From Deinococcus psychrotolerans (lineage in GTDB: Bacteria > Deinococcota > Deinococci > Deinococcales > Deinococcaceae): a DNA stretch of 64,000 bases. This document shows positions 24,922-35,833 of this stretch, piece after piece. Made by a program: the position numbers and the translations under genes. The notes beneath the pieces were generated by a model. The model searched no databases. It saw only the letters and a list, made by a program, of their open reading frames with translations, and had not been told where the DNA came from. The DNA lies in contig NZ_CP034183.1 of the NCBI RefSeq assembly GCF_003860465.1, positions 2,720,073 to 2,784,072 of the forward strand, in the 5' to 3' direction. Each line of letters opens with the position of its first letter. The first letter of the stretch is position 1.

Positions 24922-24958
24922 GGTGAACTCCTTAGGGCTTTGGTTTTCGAGTGGGTGT

Positions 24959-25702
24959 CTAGGATTCGGAAAGCGGTTGGGAAGTGGAGGGACGGTCTTT
25001 CAAACTGATCTGCGCTTCGTCCAGCATCTGATTGACCTGGCGGAGGATGGGCGTGATCAGCGGCTGAAGAAGTGGATTACGAACGACGCCCAGCAGCTGC
25101 GTGGTCAGGGCCAGGCTCTGGTCAACCAAGCGGAAGGTGCGGCGCTGTCCCTCGCTGCTGTCGTAGAGAAGGTACAGGAGCAGGCCCATCTGCAAGGCCC
25201 ACAGCGCCAGCGGCAGCAGTCCGGCGACCTCACGCGGCAGGCGTTCGCCCCGCAGCGCCAGCGCGATGGTGGCGACCGATTGCCGCTGCAACTCGCGCGT
25301 CTCGTCGCCCAGCACGCTCAGCGGGTGCTTGGGGTCGCCGTTGTAGCGGAAGATGGCTCCCAGCATCCGGCGGTCGCCCTGCACGTCTGTGAGCTTGCTG
25401 TAAAAGACCATTTTCAGCCGCTCTTGCAAAGTGCTGAGCCCCGGCAGATGCTCGGTGACGTGGGCGTGGTGACGGCTCTGAGTGGACTCGTAGTACGCCG
25501 AGATGATCGCTTCCTTGCTGGGAAAGTGGTAGTAGGCCGTTCCCAGGGCCATGCCCGCTTCCCGGCTGATGTCGCGCATGGTGGTTTCATCAAAGCCGCG
25601 CTCCCGAAACAGGGTCATCGCGGTCTCAAAAACCTTGCGCCGTGTGCGCTCGGCCTTGGTTTCTTCGGATAGAGGAAGGAGCTGGGCTTGATCTTTGAAC
25701 AT
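24959..25702 (-). CDS. TetR-family regulator, probably autoregulated
   Basis: A 247-residue repressor. Helix-turn-helix: 'RRKVFETAMTLFRERGFDE', 'TMRDISREAGMALGTAYYH' and 'FPSKEAIISAYYE'. A long C-terminal domain follows, ending in 'LITPILRQVNQMLDEAQISL'. The frame can be extended upstream to 25900, but the start chosen is ATG 25702: TATAAT lies 6 nt before it and a perfect 16-bp palindrome (25694-25709) covers the start codon. An identical palindrome lies 192 bp upstream in the same frame. Such placing implies strict autorepression. The next gene on the strand is a small membrane protein. Confidence 0.85.
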   Translation of the reverse strand: MFKDQAQLLPLSEETKAERTRRKVFETAMTLFRERGFDETTMRDISREAGMALGTAYYHFPSKEAIISAYYESTQSRHHAHVTEHLPGLSTLQERLKMVFYSKLTDVQGDRRMLGAIFRYNGDPKHPLSVLGDETRELQRQSVATIALALRGERLPREVAGLLPLALWALQMGLLLYLLYDSSEGQRRTFRLVDQSLALTTQLLGVVRNPLLQPLITPILRQVNQMLDEAQISLKDRPSTSQPLSES

Positions 25703-25709
25703 GTTCAAA
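25694..25709. promoter_or_regulatory. Operator palindrome TTTGAACATGTTCAAA over the TetR start codon
   Basis: Perfect 16-bp palindrome; the central ATG is the start codon of the TetR gene. Confidence 0.75.
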
Positions 25710-25714
25710 TTATA
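25709..25714 (-). promoter_or_regulatory. -10 box TATAAT, leaderless tetR mRNA
   Basis: A consensus TATAAT on the minus strand, 6 nt before ATG 25702 and adjoining the operator. Confidence 0.7.
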
Positions 25715-25885
25715 GTCATGAAAATTCCCGGAGGGATTCGGGGCCAAGAGGCCACACAGGCTGAGTGAATGGAAGAAAACTGAGGAGCGGATGGACGGGC
25801 TATTTGCAATATATCCTCCCAGTGCAGGCGTGCAACCAGCCCTGTCCCACCTTCGCGCGGCGGAATCTAGAGTGGAATCACTGCT

Positions 25886-25901
25886 TTTGAACATGTTCAA
25901 A
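25886..25901. promoter_or_regulatory. Second identical operator palindrome TTTGAACATGTTCAAA
   Basis: Exact copy of the palindrome at 25694-25709, 192 bp away. It too contains an ATG preceded at 6 nt by a -10-like TACTAT on the minus strand. Confidence 0.7.
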
Positions 25902-26118
25902 TAGTAATCTGATACTGCACTATTGTCAACTCCTATTGGCTGAAACTTGCTGGGTGCTATCGGAAAATCTCGCTTTTCATGATTCTAAGCGGCGCGGCAA
26001 CCCCTCAATATCCACTGACGGCTCATACGGTCTAGAGCCTGAGCGGACATCCCGCTCTTGCGCCCTTGCCAGGGCCGTGCTAGGCTCTTTTTCGCCTTGA
26101 GCAACACTGGGCAGCCGT

Positions 26119-26194
<76 letters not shown>

Positions 26195-26269
26195 CCAAGA
26201 GTAACTTAAGCTCACGCCCCGAAGGGGGAGCAAACCAAGCATAAGCCCATGCTGGGTGCTCACCAAAAT

Positions 26270-26302
26270 AAGCGCCGACTCTCTCTCAGACAGTCGGCGC
26301 TT
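26270..26302. terminator. Bidirectional terminator, tRNA-Ala and amino-sugar operon
   Basis: AAGCGCCGACT pairs with AGTCGGCGCTT (11 bp, 11-nt loop). GTTTTG follows on the plus strand and ATTTTGG on the minus strand. It lies 37 nt past the stop of the SIS-domain gene. Confidence 0.8.
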
Positions 26303-26339
26303 GTTTTGAATTTAGAGAGGGTCTGTTGCTGTTGTCTGC

Positions 26340-27380
<1,041 letters not shown>

Positions 27381-27437
27381 GACGGCTCCTTTGAGGGCGC
27401 TTGGCGTGCAGGTTGTGACGTGTGTGGAAGGAGGGGT

Positions 27438-28568
27438 TTAGCTTGCGGGGGCCAACGCTATCTGCTCGCCGCCTACATACACTGCTTCTACTTCAAACCG
27501 CTCATTCATGACCACCAGATCGGCCCGCAGACCCACTGCCAAGCGGCCACGGTCGGTCAGGCCGAGTGAATCGGCGGGGGCGGCGCTGAGCATCCGGCTG
27601 ACCTGCGGCAAGCTCAGGCCCGTTGCCAGCGCGTTTTTGAGGGCCACATCCAGGGTCAAGACGCTGCCCGCGATGCTGCGCCCGTCTTTGAGCACCGCTT
27701 TGCCATCTTTGACGATGACTGTTTGCCCGCCGAGTTCACTTTCTCCGTCACCGAGTCCGGCGGCCCGCATGGCGTCGGTGATCAGCATGACCCGCTCGGT
27801 GGCGGCAGCATGGGCCAGCAAAAAACTGGTGGGATGCACGTGAACCCCGTCCAGAATGATTTCCAGCCAAGTCTGCGAATCGGTGATTAAAGCTCCGGCT
27901 GGCCCCGGCACGCGCCCTTCGATGCCGCCCATCGCGTTAAATAAATGGGTGGCGGCGGTTCGCCCACCTGCTGCCTGCACCGCGCTCAGAAAAGCCATGA
28001 CCGTTTCGGCGTCGGCGGTGGTGTGACCCACACCTACCCGCACGCCCGCCGCCGCGAAAGCCAGTGCCGCCTCTGCCGCGCCCGGCAACTCTGGCGCAAG
28101 GGTCACAGCCCGGATGACGCCGCTCGCCAGCACCTGCGCCACCAGATCGGGGGTGGGCAGTAGGGTTTGCGGTGGCTGCGCTCCCAGCTTATTGGGGCTG
28201 ATGAACGGGCCTTCGAGGTGAGCCCCCAGGAGATCAGCGCCACCGGGGATGCCGAGTTCCATCGTCTGGCGCACTGCTTCGAGCGCGGCCAGCACCTTGG
28301 GCAGCGGGTTGGTCATGGTGGTCGCCAGCAGCGAAGTAGTGCCGTGCTGAGCGTGAAAGCGGGCCAGCGTGCTGATCCCTTCCGTGCCGTCCATGGTGTC
28401 GCCGCCGCCGCCGCCGTGAACGTGGGTGTCGATAAAGCCCGCCAAGATGTAGCGCGGCTGAACCTGCTCGCTCCCTTTCAATTCAAGCGTTTCAATCTGC
28501 CGGCCAAAGGTGACGCGCCCTGCCTGGACGCCGCCGGGCTGCACCAACAAGCCGCTGAGCCGAGTCAT
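27438..28568 (-). CDS. nagA: N-acetylglucosamine-6-phosphate deacetylase
   Basis: A 376-residue amidohydrolase that removes acetate from GlcNAc-6-phosphate. Seen: 'YILAGFIDTHVHGGGGGDTMDGT' parts including the HxH metal motif, 'GAHLEGPFISPNKLGAQ' with the metal-binding Glu, 'GVGHTTADAETV', 'ATHLFNAMGGIEGR', 'DGVHVHPTSFLLAHAA' and 'LITDAMRAAG' with the catalytic Asp. Start ATG 28568 gives the usual family length; it has no good ribosome-binding site of its own but overlaps (ATGA) the stop of a 16-codon leader ORF with a strong site, so translation is likely coupled. A longer TTG start at 28640 in the same frame is less likely. Confidence 0.93.
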   Translation of the reverse strand: MTRLSGLLVQPGGVQAGRVTFGRQIETLELKGSEQVQPRYILAGFIDTHVHGGGGGDTMDGTEGISTLARFHAQHGTTSLLATTMTNPLPKVLAALEAVRQTMELGIPGGADLLGAHLEGPFISPNKLGAQPPQTLLPTPDLVAQVLASGVIRAVTLAPELPGAAEAALAFAAAGVRVGVGHTTADAETVMAFLSAVQAAGGRTAATHLFNAMGGIEGRVPGPAGALITDSQTWLEIILDGVHVHPTSFLLAHAAATERVMLITDAMRAAGLGDGESELGGQTVIVKDGKAVLKDGRSIAGSVLTLDVALKNALATGLSLPQVSRMLSAAPADSLGLTDRGRLAVGLRADLVVMNERFEVEAVYVGGEQIALAPAS

Positions 28569-28615
28569 GCGTTGGGGGCCGGACGGTGAGGGAAGGGGAG
28601 AGTTGGGCGGTTCAT
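28565..28615 (-). CDS. 16-residue leader peptide upstream of nagA
   Basis: Minus-strand ORF MNRPTLPFPHRPAPNA, rich in proline (5 of 16). GGAGG lies 6 nt before its ATG, the best ribosome-binding site in the region, and its TGA overlaps the nagA ATG as ATGA. It lies inside the transcript expected from the promoter at 28672-28701. Its content of prolines suggests slow translation, but regulation is not shown. Confidence 0.5.
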   Translation of the reverse strand: MNRPTLPFPHRPAPNA

Positions 28616-28671
28616 GGGTGACCTCCAGCAGGCAAGGCAAAGAGAGAGGAGAGAGACAGTGAGCGAGCCTT

Positions 28672-28701
28672 AGCCTACGACTTGAAAATTATTTTTGTCA
28701 A
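28672..28701 (-). promoter_or_regulatory. nagA promoter TTGACA-N18-TAGGCT
   Basis: -35 TTGACA at 28696-28701 and -10 TAGGCT at 28672-28677 on the minus strand, giving an untranslated leader of about 50 nt before the leader peptide. The AT-rich partly symmetric stretch over the spacer could hold an operator. Confidence 0.6.
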
Positions 28702-28796
28702 ATCGGCAGAAGTGAAGAGAAATTTTAGATCCTGCAAGAGCTGGAGGGTTGGCGCTTTGAAGTTCCTCCTATCTGCCGACCTTAACCTGCTCGCTG

Positions 28797-29885
28797 ATGC
28801 TGACCCGCTTTCGTCAACCCCAGTCTCAAGTGCTTCCGCCCGCTCCGACGCTTCAGAAGCGTCCTGCCTACACCGCGCCCAACGCCGAAGTGCGCTGGCA
28901 ATGGCATCAGCAGTTTGGGTACAACCCCTCCTCGCTGGGAGCGCTGAGCGCCGAAATCTTTGAGCAGTCAGGAATTGCGGGCGGCTTGCCGTATCACGCC
29001 GCAGGGCGGGTTTGGATCGGTACAGGTGATCCGCTGTGTGCGCCCACAGAGCAAGCGGAGTTGCTGAGGGCATTCGTGGGGCAGGCGCGGCGATTGGGCA
29101 AGGTGGCGATTTTGCTGCCGGTCACGGCGCGGCTGGCGGCGGTGGCTGCGCCGCTGGGGTTCACGGCGGTCTGCCTTGGGGCCACGCCTTACCTGGAGTT
29201 GCAAAGCTGGTCGCCGGCGGGCAACAGCGGCAAAATGCTGCGCGACAACCTCAACGCGGCGCGGCGGCTGGGCATTCAGTTGGAGATCGCTCCCTTAGAA
29301 GGAACTGAACCGACGCCGGCTTTCCGCGCTGAGTGCGCCGCTCTGATGGGCAGTTGGCAAACCAGCCGGCGTGCCGGAACACTGCTGAGCTGGGTGTTTG
29401 AACTCGATCCGTTCGGGTGGTCGGCGGGCAAGCGTTACTTTCTGGCGCGGGACGCTGGCGGTCAAGCGGTGGTCTTCTTGTCGGCCAGTCCGCTGCCGGC
29501 GCGGGGCGGCTGGTATCTGGAAGACTTCATTCGTCACCCCAATACGCCCAGCGGCGCGGCGGCGGCCCTGGCGGCTTACGCGCTGGCTCACCTCACAGAA
29601 AGTGGCGCGTCCCTCGCCACGCTGGGAGCTGTGCCGCTGTGCTTACCGCGCCGCCCGGAACCGCAGGCCGCTTCCTCCGCCACCTTGGAAGCGCTGCTCT
29701 ACGCCGCCCGCCCGCTGCTGTCGCGCTGGTATAACTTCGACGGCCTGCGCCAATTCAAAAACCAGTTCCGGCCCAGCTTCTGGGAAAATGAATATCTGCT
29801 GTTGCCCAGCAAATCAGCCCTGCCCAGCGCGGCGCTCGGCTTGCTGCGGGCCACTTTGCCGGGCGGGCTGAGAACTCTGGGATAA
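28797..29885 (+). CDS. DUF2156 / MprF-C-terminal-like (GNAT fold) protein
   Basis: A 362-residue soluble protein resembling the phosphatidylglycerol lysyltransferase (MprF) catalytic domain, which is a double GNAT fold. Typical pieces: 'AAGRVWIGTGDPLCAP', 'MLRDNLNAARRLGIQLEI' parts, 'GGWYLEDFIRHPNTPSGAAA', 'GAVPLC' and 'WYNFDGLRQFKNQFRPSFWE'. No membrane flippase domain is attached, so it could aminoacylate a lipid or another acceptor from the cytoplasm. It starts ATG at 28797 with a possible TAACCT box 8 nt upstream, and is divergent from nagA. Substrate unknown. Confidence 0.78.
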   Translation: MLTRFRQPQSQVLPPAPTLQKRPAYTAPNAEVRWQWHQQFGYNPSSLGALSAEIFEQSGIAGGLPYHAAGRVWIGTGDPLCAPTEQAELLRAFVGQARRLGKVAILLPVTARLAAVAAPLGFTAVCLGATPYLELQSWSPAGNSGKMLRDNLNAARRLGIQLEIAPLEGTEPTPAFRAECAALMGSWQTSRRAGTLLSWVFELDPFGWSAGKRYFLARDAGGQAVVFLSASPLPARGGWYLEDFIRHPNTPSGAAAALAAYALAHLTESGASLATLGAVPLCLPRRPEPQAASSATLEALLYAARPLLSRWYNFDGLRQFKNQFRPSFWENEYLLLPSKSALPSAALGLLRATLPGGLRTLG

Positions 29886-29918
29886 GCGGCCCTAGCCCCG
29901 CGTTCATAAATGACTGCT

Positions 29919-30725
29919 CTAGAGCTTGCCCACCGCCACATTCGTCAAGTCAAATTCCGACTTCGGGTACTGCGGATTCATATCTTCGAGCGTTTCGAGC
30001 AGCAGTTGCGAGATGACCCGGTTGCGGTACCATTTCTGGTCGGCGGGAATGACGTACCACGGCGCGTCGTCCGTACTCGTGGCGCTCAGGGCGTCCTCGT
30101 AGGCGGCGGTGTAGTCGTCCCACAGCGCCCGCTCTTTGAGGTCGCCGGGGTTAAATTTCCAGTTCTTGCTGGGATCGTCCAAACGGGCCTGTAGCCGCTG
30201 ACGCTGCTCTTCGGGGCTGATGTGCAGGTACAGCTTGAGGATGCGGGTGCCCCGGCTGATGAGCAGTTCTTCAAAATGCCGGATATGCTCGAAGCGCTGC
30301 TGGGCGGTTTTATCGTCGATGAGCTTGTGAACCCGCGTCACCAACACGTCTTCGTAGTGCGAGCGGTTGAACACGGCGATCATGCCGGCGGAAGGCGTGT
30401 GCGGGTGAATGCGCCACAAAAAGTCGTGCTTGAGGTCTTCTTCGTTGGGTACCTTGAAACTGGTGACGATGATGCCCTGCGGATTGACCGGCTCAAACAC
30501 ATGCTTGACGGTGCCGTCTTTGCCGCCTGCGTCCCGCGCTTGCAGCACCACCAAGAGGCTTTGCTGGCTCTCGGCATACAAGCGGTCTTGCAGGCCGGTG
30601 AGCTGTGCGCCGATGTCGGCTGTTTCCTGCTCGATTTTGCCCCGGTCCAGTTTCTTGGTTTCGTCGGTCGGCAAGTCGCTGAGCTTGAGTTTTTTGCCGT
30701 CTACCCGGTAGCGTGAAATATCCAT
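29919..30725 (-). CDS. ppk2: Polyphosphate kinase 2 (class III PPK2-like)
   Basis: A 268-residue polyphosphate:nucleotide phosphotransferase. Walker A 'LQARDAGGKDGTVKHV', Walker B 'GMIAVFNRSHYEDVLVTRV', lid 'RFEHIRHFEELLISRG' and 'KFNPGDLKERALWDDY' are all clear, and the C-terminal 'DDAPWYVIPADQKWYRNRV' is typical. The sequence closely follows the D. radiodurans class III enzyme that phosphorylates AMP and ADP with polyphosphate. Start is ATG 30725 ('MDISRYRV') rather than an upstream in-frame codon at 30770; a TAGCAT box lies 5 nt before it. Likely role: nucleotide regeneration from polyphosphate. Confidence 0.93.
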   Translation of the reverse strand: MDISRYRVDGKKLKLSDLPTDETKKLDRGKIEQETADIGAQLTGLQDRLYAESQQSLLVVLQARDAGGKDGTVKHVFEPVNPQGIIVTSFKVPNEEDLKHDFLWRIHPHTPSAGMIAVFNRSHYEDVLVTRVHKLIDDKTAQQRFEHIRHFEELLISRGTRILKLYLHISPEEQRQRLQARLDDPSKNWKFNPGDLKERALWDDYTAAYEDALSATSTDDAPWYVIPADQKWYRNRVISQLLLETLEDMNPQYPKSEFDLTNVAVGKL

Positions 30726-30807
30726 GCCAGATGCTAGGCCAAGAACGCGGTGCATGGCACCAAGCCGCAAGAAAAAGCGAAGGCGCTCCCCTGCCTTCTG
30801 ACTGACG

Positions 30808-31113
30808 CTACTCCCTGACCGACCAACCGAGTTGGCGCATGGCGTCGAGTTCTTCCAGCTCGCGCAGGGTGCTCAGCGTGTCGCCGCCGCGCCCATGAAT
30901 GCCGCAGCCGCCGATGTTGGCACGCGGAATGCACATCACCTCCAGGCTCCGGCTGAGGCCGCCGCTGATGAGCTTGACATTTTTCAGCACGATCACTTCG
31001 CCGAGCTGCGGCAGAGCTTCCACCACCCGCAACGCTTCCTCGCCGCCCAGCAGTTCGCCTTCGATCAGCACCCCCTGAACGAGCAAGGTGACTTTGGCCC
31101 CCGTTTTGGTCAT
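30808..31113 (-). CDS. Conserved-looking small protein, function unknown
   Basis: A 101-residue protein beginning 'MTKTGAKVTLLVQGVLIEGELLGG' (shown in part) and alternating strands, ending in a charged helix 'STLRELEELDAMRQLGW'. The N-terminal part looks like a small beta-barrel or Sm/LSM-like pattern, but I cannot assign a family. It starts 9 nt after the stop of the exported hydrolase gene and is on the same strand, so the two are probably one transcript. No obvious ribosome-binding site. Confidence 0.6.
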   Translation of the reverse strand: MTKTGAKVTLLVQGVLIEGELLGGEEALRVVEALPQLGEVIVLKNVKLISGGLSRSLEVMCIPRANIGGCGIHGRGGDTLSTLRELEELDAMRQLGWSVRE

Positions 31114-31122
31114 GGGAAAAGT

Positions 31123-32595
31123 TTAGCGGAAGATAATTTTATTCAGCTCCGCGCAGGCAGTGTTGGGCGCTTGCTGAGGGTTTTGCAGAAACTGGGTGAC
31201 GATGCCGTAGCCGCACGCTGTGGTCAGGCCGGAACCGTGCGCCGCGCCGCTGATCACTACCGAATATGACCGCGTGAACTTGGCTGAAGCGGCGGGCAAC
31301 CACTCGGGCGGCGTCACCGGGTCGAACTCGCCGGCCAGCAGCAAAATCGGCACATTGGAAGTGACCGCTTCGTTTTCCAACGCGGCGGGCACGGTCAGCT
31401 TCCACTTCTGGCAGATGGTGAAGAGGTCTGGGCTGGCGAGTCCAGGTGCCAGGCTCAGCGCTTTGGCAAATTCCGGCGCGGCATTGAGGCCTGCACGCAA
31501 CTGGGCGGGCGAGCTGTAAGCCACCTCGTCGCGGCATACATTACTGTAAAAGGCTCCCCGCGTTAAGCTGCCGTTTTTGGCCCTGTCCTCTGCAAGTTTG
31601 ACGGCCAACGATGCCTTGATGGTTCCGGCGTCGCCGTTCTTGGCTGCCACGATCAGACTGGGGATTTCGCTGAGGCCCTGCGGAAAATACATCGAACTCA
31701 GTATCAGACCTTGCAGAGCAAAGCTTTCCAACTCGCCGCCGCCTTTCATCTTGATCATCAGCGGCTTGGCGTCAAGCTGCTTGAGAGCGGCGCGGTAGGT
31801 GGCTTCAAGGTTGGGATATTTGGTGTTGCAGTCCGCGTCCAGCGCACACGCATTCAGCACCCGTTCGAAGGCGGTTTGAACCGCCAGCGGCGTCTGGGCG
31901 ATCAGGTCAAGGGTCGGCGGAATCACGCTATCTAAGATGACGGCCCGCAGATGGCCCGGGGCGCGGCGCAGCAGTTCCTGGGCCAGCCGGGTTCCGTAGG
32001 ACAAGCCGTAGACATTGATCTGATCGTAACCCAGTGCCCGCCGCACCCAGTCAATATCTAAAGCCGCTTGAGCGGTGTTGAAGTTTTCAAGGGCTACCCC
32101 ATCAGCGCGGAGTTTCTGGCCGCAGCTCACCGCTCCGGCCAGAGACAGCGGCGAAACCTGAGCCGATTTGAGGTCATCTCGCTTACTCAGGGCGTCGAGC
32201 TGCGGGCAATTCAGCGTGGGGCGGCTGCGGCCCACGCCGCGCTGGTCGATGCCCACCACATCACGGTTTTTGAAAGCGGCACCGAGGGCAGGTACCGAAT
32301 CGCTGCTCGAACCACCCGGGCCACCTTCCAGATAAAACAGTGGATCGGGAACAGCTTTGAGCGTTGTCCCACTCACGTTGGCCCGGCTCACCGCCACGAA
32401 CAGCTCGATCTGTTTTCCGCGTGGCTGAGCGTGGTCGAGCGGCACCTTGACATACCCGCAGCGGTCGGCAGGCAACGCCGCGCTGCACGGCACTTCCCGG
32501 AAGGTGGGCTTACCGGGAGGCGCACCCGCACCGCCTGCCAAGGCTGAAGAGATCAGGGCCAGCGCCAAATTCGTCGTGATCAGGCGAACAATCAT
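31123..32595 (-). CDS. Exported alpha/beta hydrolase (tripeptidyl aminopeptidase / proline iminopeptidase-like)
   Basis: A 490-residue secreted serine hydrolase. Signal peptide 'MIVRLITTNLALALISSALA'; then 'GYVKVPLDHAQPRGKQIEL' and 'PDPLFYLEGGPGGSSSDS' (oxyanion HGGPG-like loop 'EGGPGGS'), 'VVGIDQRGVGRSRP', nucleophile elbow 'NVYGLSYGTRLAQELL' (GxSxG), aspartate in 'LLLAGEFDPVTPP' and histidine in 'VVISGAAHGSGL' of the TAP-like C-terminal domain. Two cysteine pairs may form disulphides. Start ATG 32595 is supported by the signal peptide and a TACAGT box 6 nt upstream. Likely an aminopeptidase for N-terminal proline-type or hydrophobic residues. Confidence 0.9.
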   Translation of the reverse strand: MIVRLITTNLALALISSALAGGAGAPPGKPTFREVPCSAALPADRCGYVKVPLDHAQPRGKQIELFVAVSRANVSGTTLKAVPDPLFYLEGGPGGSSSDSVPALGAAFKNRDVVGIDQRGVGRSRPTLNCPQLDALSKRDDLKSAQVSPLSLAGAVSCGQKLRADGVALENFNTAQAALDIDWVRRALGYDQINVYGLSYGTRLAQELLRRAPGHLRAVILDSVIPPTLDLIAQTPLAVQTAFERVLNACALDADCNTKYPNLEATYRAALKQLDAKPLMIKMKGGGELESFALQGLILSSMYFPQGLSEIPSLIVAAKNGDAGTIKASLAVKLAEDRAKNGSLTRGAFYSNVCRDEVAYSSPAQLRAGLNAAPEFAKALSLAPGLASPDLFTICQKWKLTVPAALENEAVTSNVPILLLAGEFDPVTPPEWLPAASAKFTRSYSVVISGAAHGSGLTTACGYGIVTQFLQNPQQAPNTACAELNKIIFR

Positions 32596-32601
32596 GCTCG
32601 G

Positions 32602-32607
32602 ACTGTA
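32602..32607 (-). promoter_or_regulatory. -10 box TACAGT, leaderless hydrolase mRNA
   Basis: TACAGT on the minus strand, 6 nt before ATG 32595; no ribosome-binding site. Confidence 0.55.
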
Positions 32608-32828
32608 GCAAGCGGGAAGTTGGGCAGGTGTCATGGATTCTGGAGTGCTCATTTATAGCCATTCCAAGGAGAGTTTGTTGACCATGCGTCTACGCTGAGT
32701 GGCCCCGTCTCAAGAAGCTGCCAAGTCATTACCGCTCGGCGGGCAGTTGGCAGAGTAAGGGGCAGTTCTGGCAGCGGATAAAAAATATTTAACAAACTTT
32801 TGACATCCAAAGTTCTACACTCACCAAC

Positions 32829-33593
32829 ATGACGAATCTTGCGCTGCCCAGTCGGAGTCGTGTTGTCCGCCGCCTGCTCCTGAGTGCTTTGCTCACCTTG
32901 CCGGCGGCCTCGGCCCAGACGCTGATTCTCAACGGCAAGGTGTCGAACGAAAAGACTGTGGTGGTAGGCGGCAAGGTTTACGTGCCGCTGAGCGCTCTGC
33001 CCAGCCTCGGCGTTCAGGTCAGCAGTGGCAGCGGCGTCACCAGTTTGACGGGTGGCAAAGCGGTGGCCACTGCGCCCAGCACCAGCACGCCAGCCGCCAA
33101 CAACGGTTCGGGGGGCGTCAACCAGAAAGCCAGTGTGTCGGGCTGCATCAATGAATGGCTCTTCAATGGTGTGTGGCGGATGCGCGTCACCAAAGTCATG
33201 CCTATTAAGGACGAGGCTGGGTACAACTATGGAAGCGGCTGGGGTATTGCGGTGGAGATCAGAAACGGTACTGCTCAGACGATTAGGCTGGCTGATACTG
33301 GCATTGTTTATAACGGAGCCATGAATCTGGCCTTCTCGGATGGCGACAGCTGGGCCAAAGATACACGCGAGGGCTGGCAAGATAAAACCTACGCCAAGTT
33401 GCCTCAAGGTGCAGGCTTTCTCTATACCTTCCGCATGTACCCGGAAGCCAAAATGGCGGACGCCGACGTGCTGGCCAAACCGCCGCAAAAGTTCTTGTTG
33501 GAAAACCTGAAAAAGATAGACTCGGATTTGAAGAATGTCGGCTTTACTGTGCCTGACCCCAGCTTCCGAGTGGATCTGACGTGCAAGAAATGA
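32829..33593 (+). CDS. Exported protein with copper-amine-oxidase-N-like stalk domain
   Basis: A 254-residue secreted protein. A basic N-terminus and hydrophobic core ('RRLLLSALLTLPAASAQ') form the signal peptide. Residues 32-70 ('LILNGKVSNEKTVVVGGKV' and 'YVPLSALPSLGVQVS') resemble the stalk domain found in many wall-associated proteins. After a Thr/Ser/Pro linker comes a 150-residue domain of unknown function with two cysteines ('SGCINEWLFNGVWRMRV', 'VDLTCKK') that may be disulphide-linked and looks like a DUF4352-style immunoglobulin fold. Monocistronic; function unknown. Confidence 0.72.
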   Translation: MTNLALPSRSRVVRRLLLSALLTLPAASAQTLILNGKVSNEKTVVVGGKVYVPLSALPSLGVQVSSGSGVTSLTGGKAVATAPSTSTPAANNGSGGVNQKASVSGCINEWLFNGVWRMRVTKVMPIKDEAGYNYGSGWGIAVEIRNGTAQTIRLADTGIVYNGAMNLAFSDGDSWAKDTREGWQDKTYAKLPQGAGFLYTFRMYPEAKMADADVLAKPPQKFLLENLKKIDSDLKNVGFTVPDPSFRVDLTCKK

Positions 33594-33728
33594 GCACTTA
33601 AAACGGGGTGAGCGGTAGAGAGATCGCACCTGACCTGTTTCGATGACACCGCACGTAAAGCGGTTTTTTTGGAAGTTGAACTGATCGGTGGCACGGTTCT
33701 TGATGAATGAAAGACGGTTGGTCTAACA

Positions 33729-33766
33729 AGAAGTGCCCCCAGCCATATTCGGCTGGGGGCACTTCT
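33729..33766. terminator. Terminator of typA (bidirectional)
   Basis: A 16-bp perfect stem (AGAAGTGCCCCCAGCC and complement) with a 6-nt loop lies 12 nt past the typA stop and 135 nt past the stalk-protein stop. GATTGTTTCG follows on the plus strand. Confidence 0.8.
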
Positions 33767-33777
33767 GATTGTTTCGT

Positions 33778-35559
<1,782 letters not shown>

Positions 35560-35631
35560 GTTCCTTCTCCTTAACGGCGGCCCTCCTTCGCTCGCCGGTC
35601 TCAGAAAAGCCGGTGTAAGGAAGAAGGCCAC

Positions 35632-35672
35632 AAAAACGCCCGCGCTCCGGCCACTTACTCGCCGGGGCGGGC
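35632..35672 (-). promoter_or_regulatory. Hairpin with T-tract in the typA leader (possible attenuator)
   Basis: On the minus strand GCCCGC...CCGGC pairs with GCCGG...GCGGGC and is followed by GTTTTTG, about 75 nt before the typA ATG. A promoter-like TAGTAT lies just upstream (about 35690). It could be an attenuator in the typA 5' UTR or end an antisense transcript. Confidence 0.4.
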
Positions 35673-35820
35673 ACCCAACCGTGAATACTAACAGATTTTG
35701 GCGCGGCTGAGTCAGGGCAAAGTCACGGTTCGGGGGACACCGCACCGTGAGCGGGTTGCTCAACTCTTGAGCTTCACTTCATTTCTGTTTGCTGGACGTG
35801 GCCAGAACGCAGCGGCGGTA

Positions 35821-35826
35821 TACCCT
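35821..35826 (+). promoter_or_regulatory. -10 box TACCCT, S9 peptidase gene
   Basis: TACCCT lies 7 nt before ATG 35834 with no ribosome-binding site between. Confidence 0.45.
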
Positions 35827-35833
35827 AGACCCT

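Noticed and set aside
24959..25900. 313-residue version of the 25-kb TetR protein
   Set aside because: The extra 66 residues have no regulator character; TATAAT and the operator fit the start at 25702. Kept only as an alternative.
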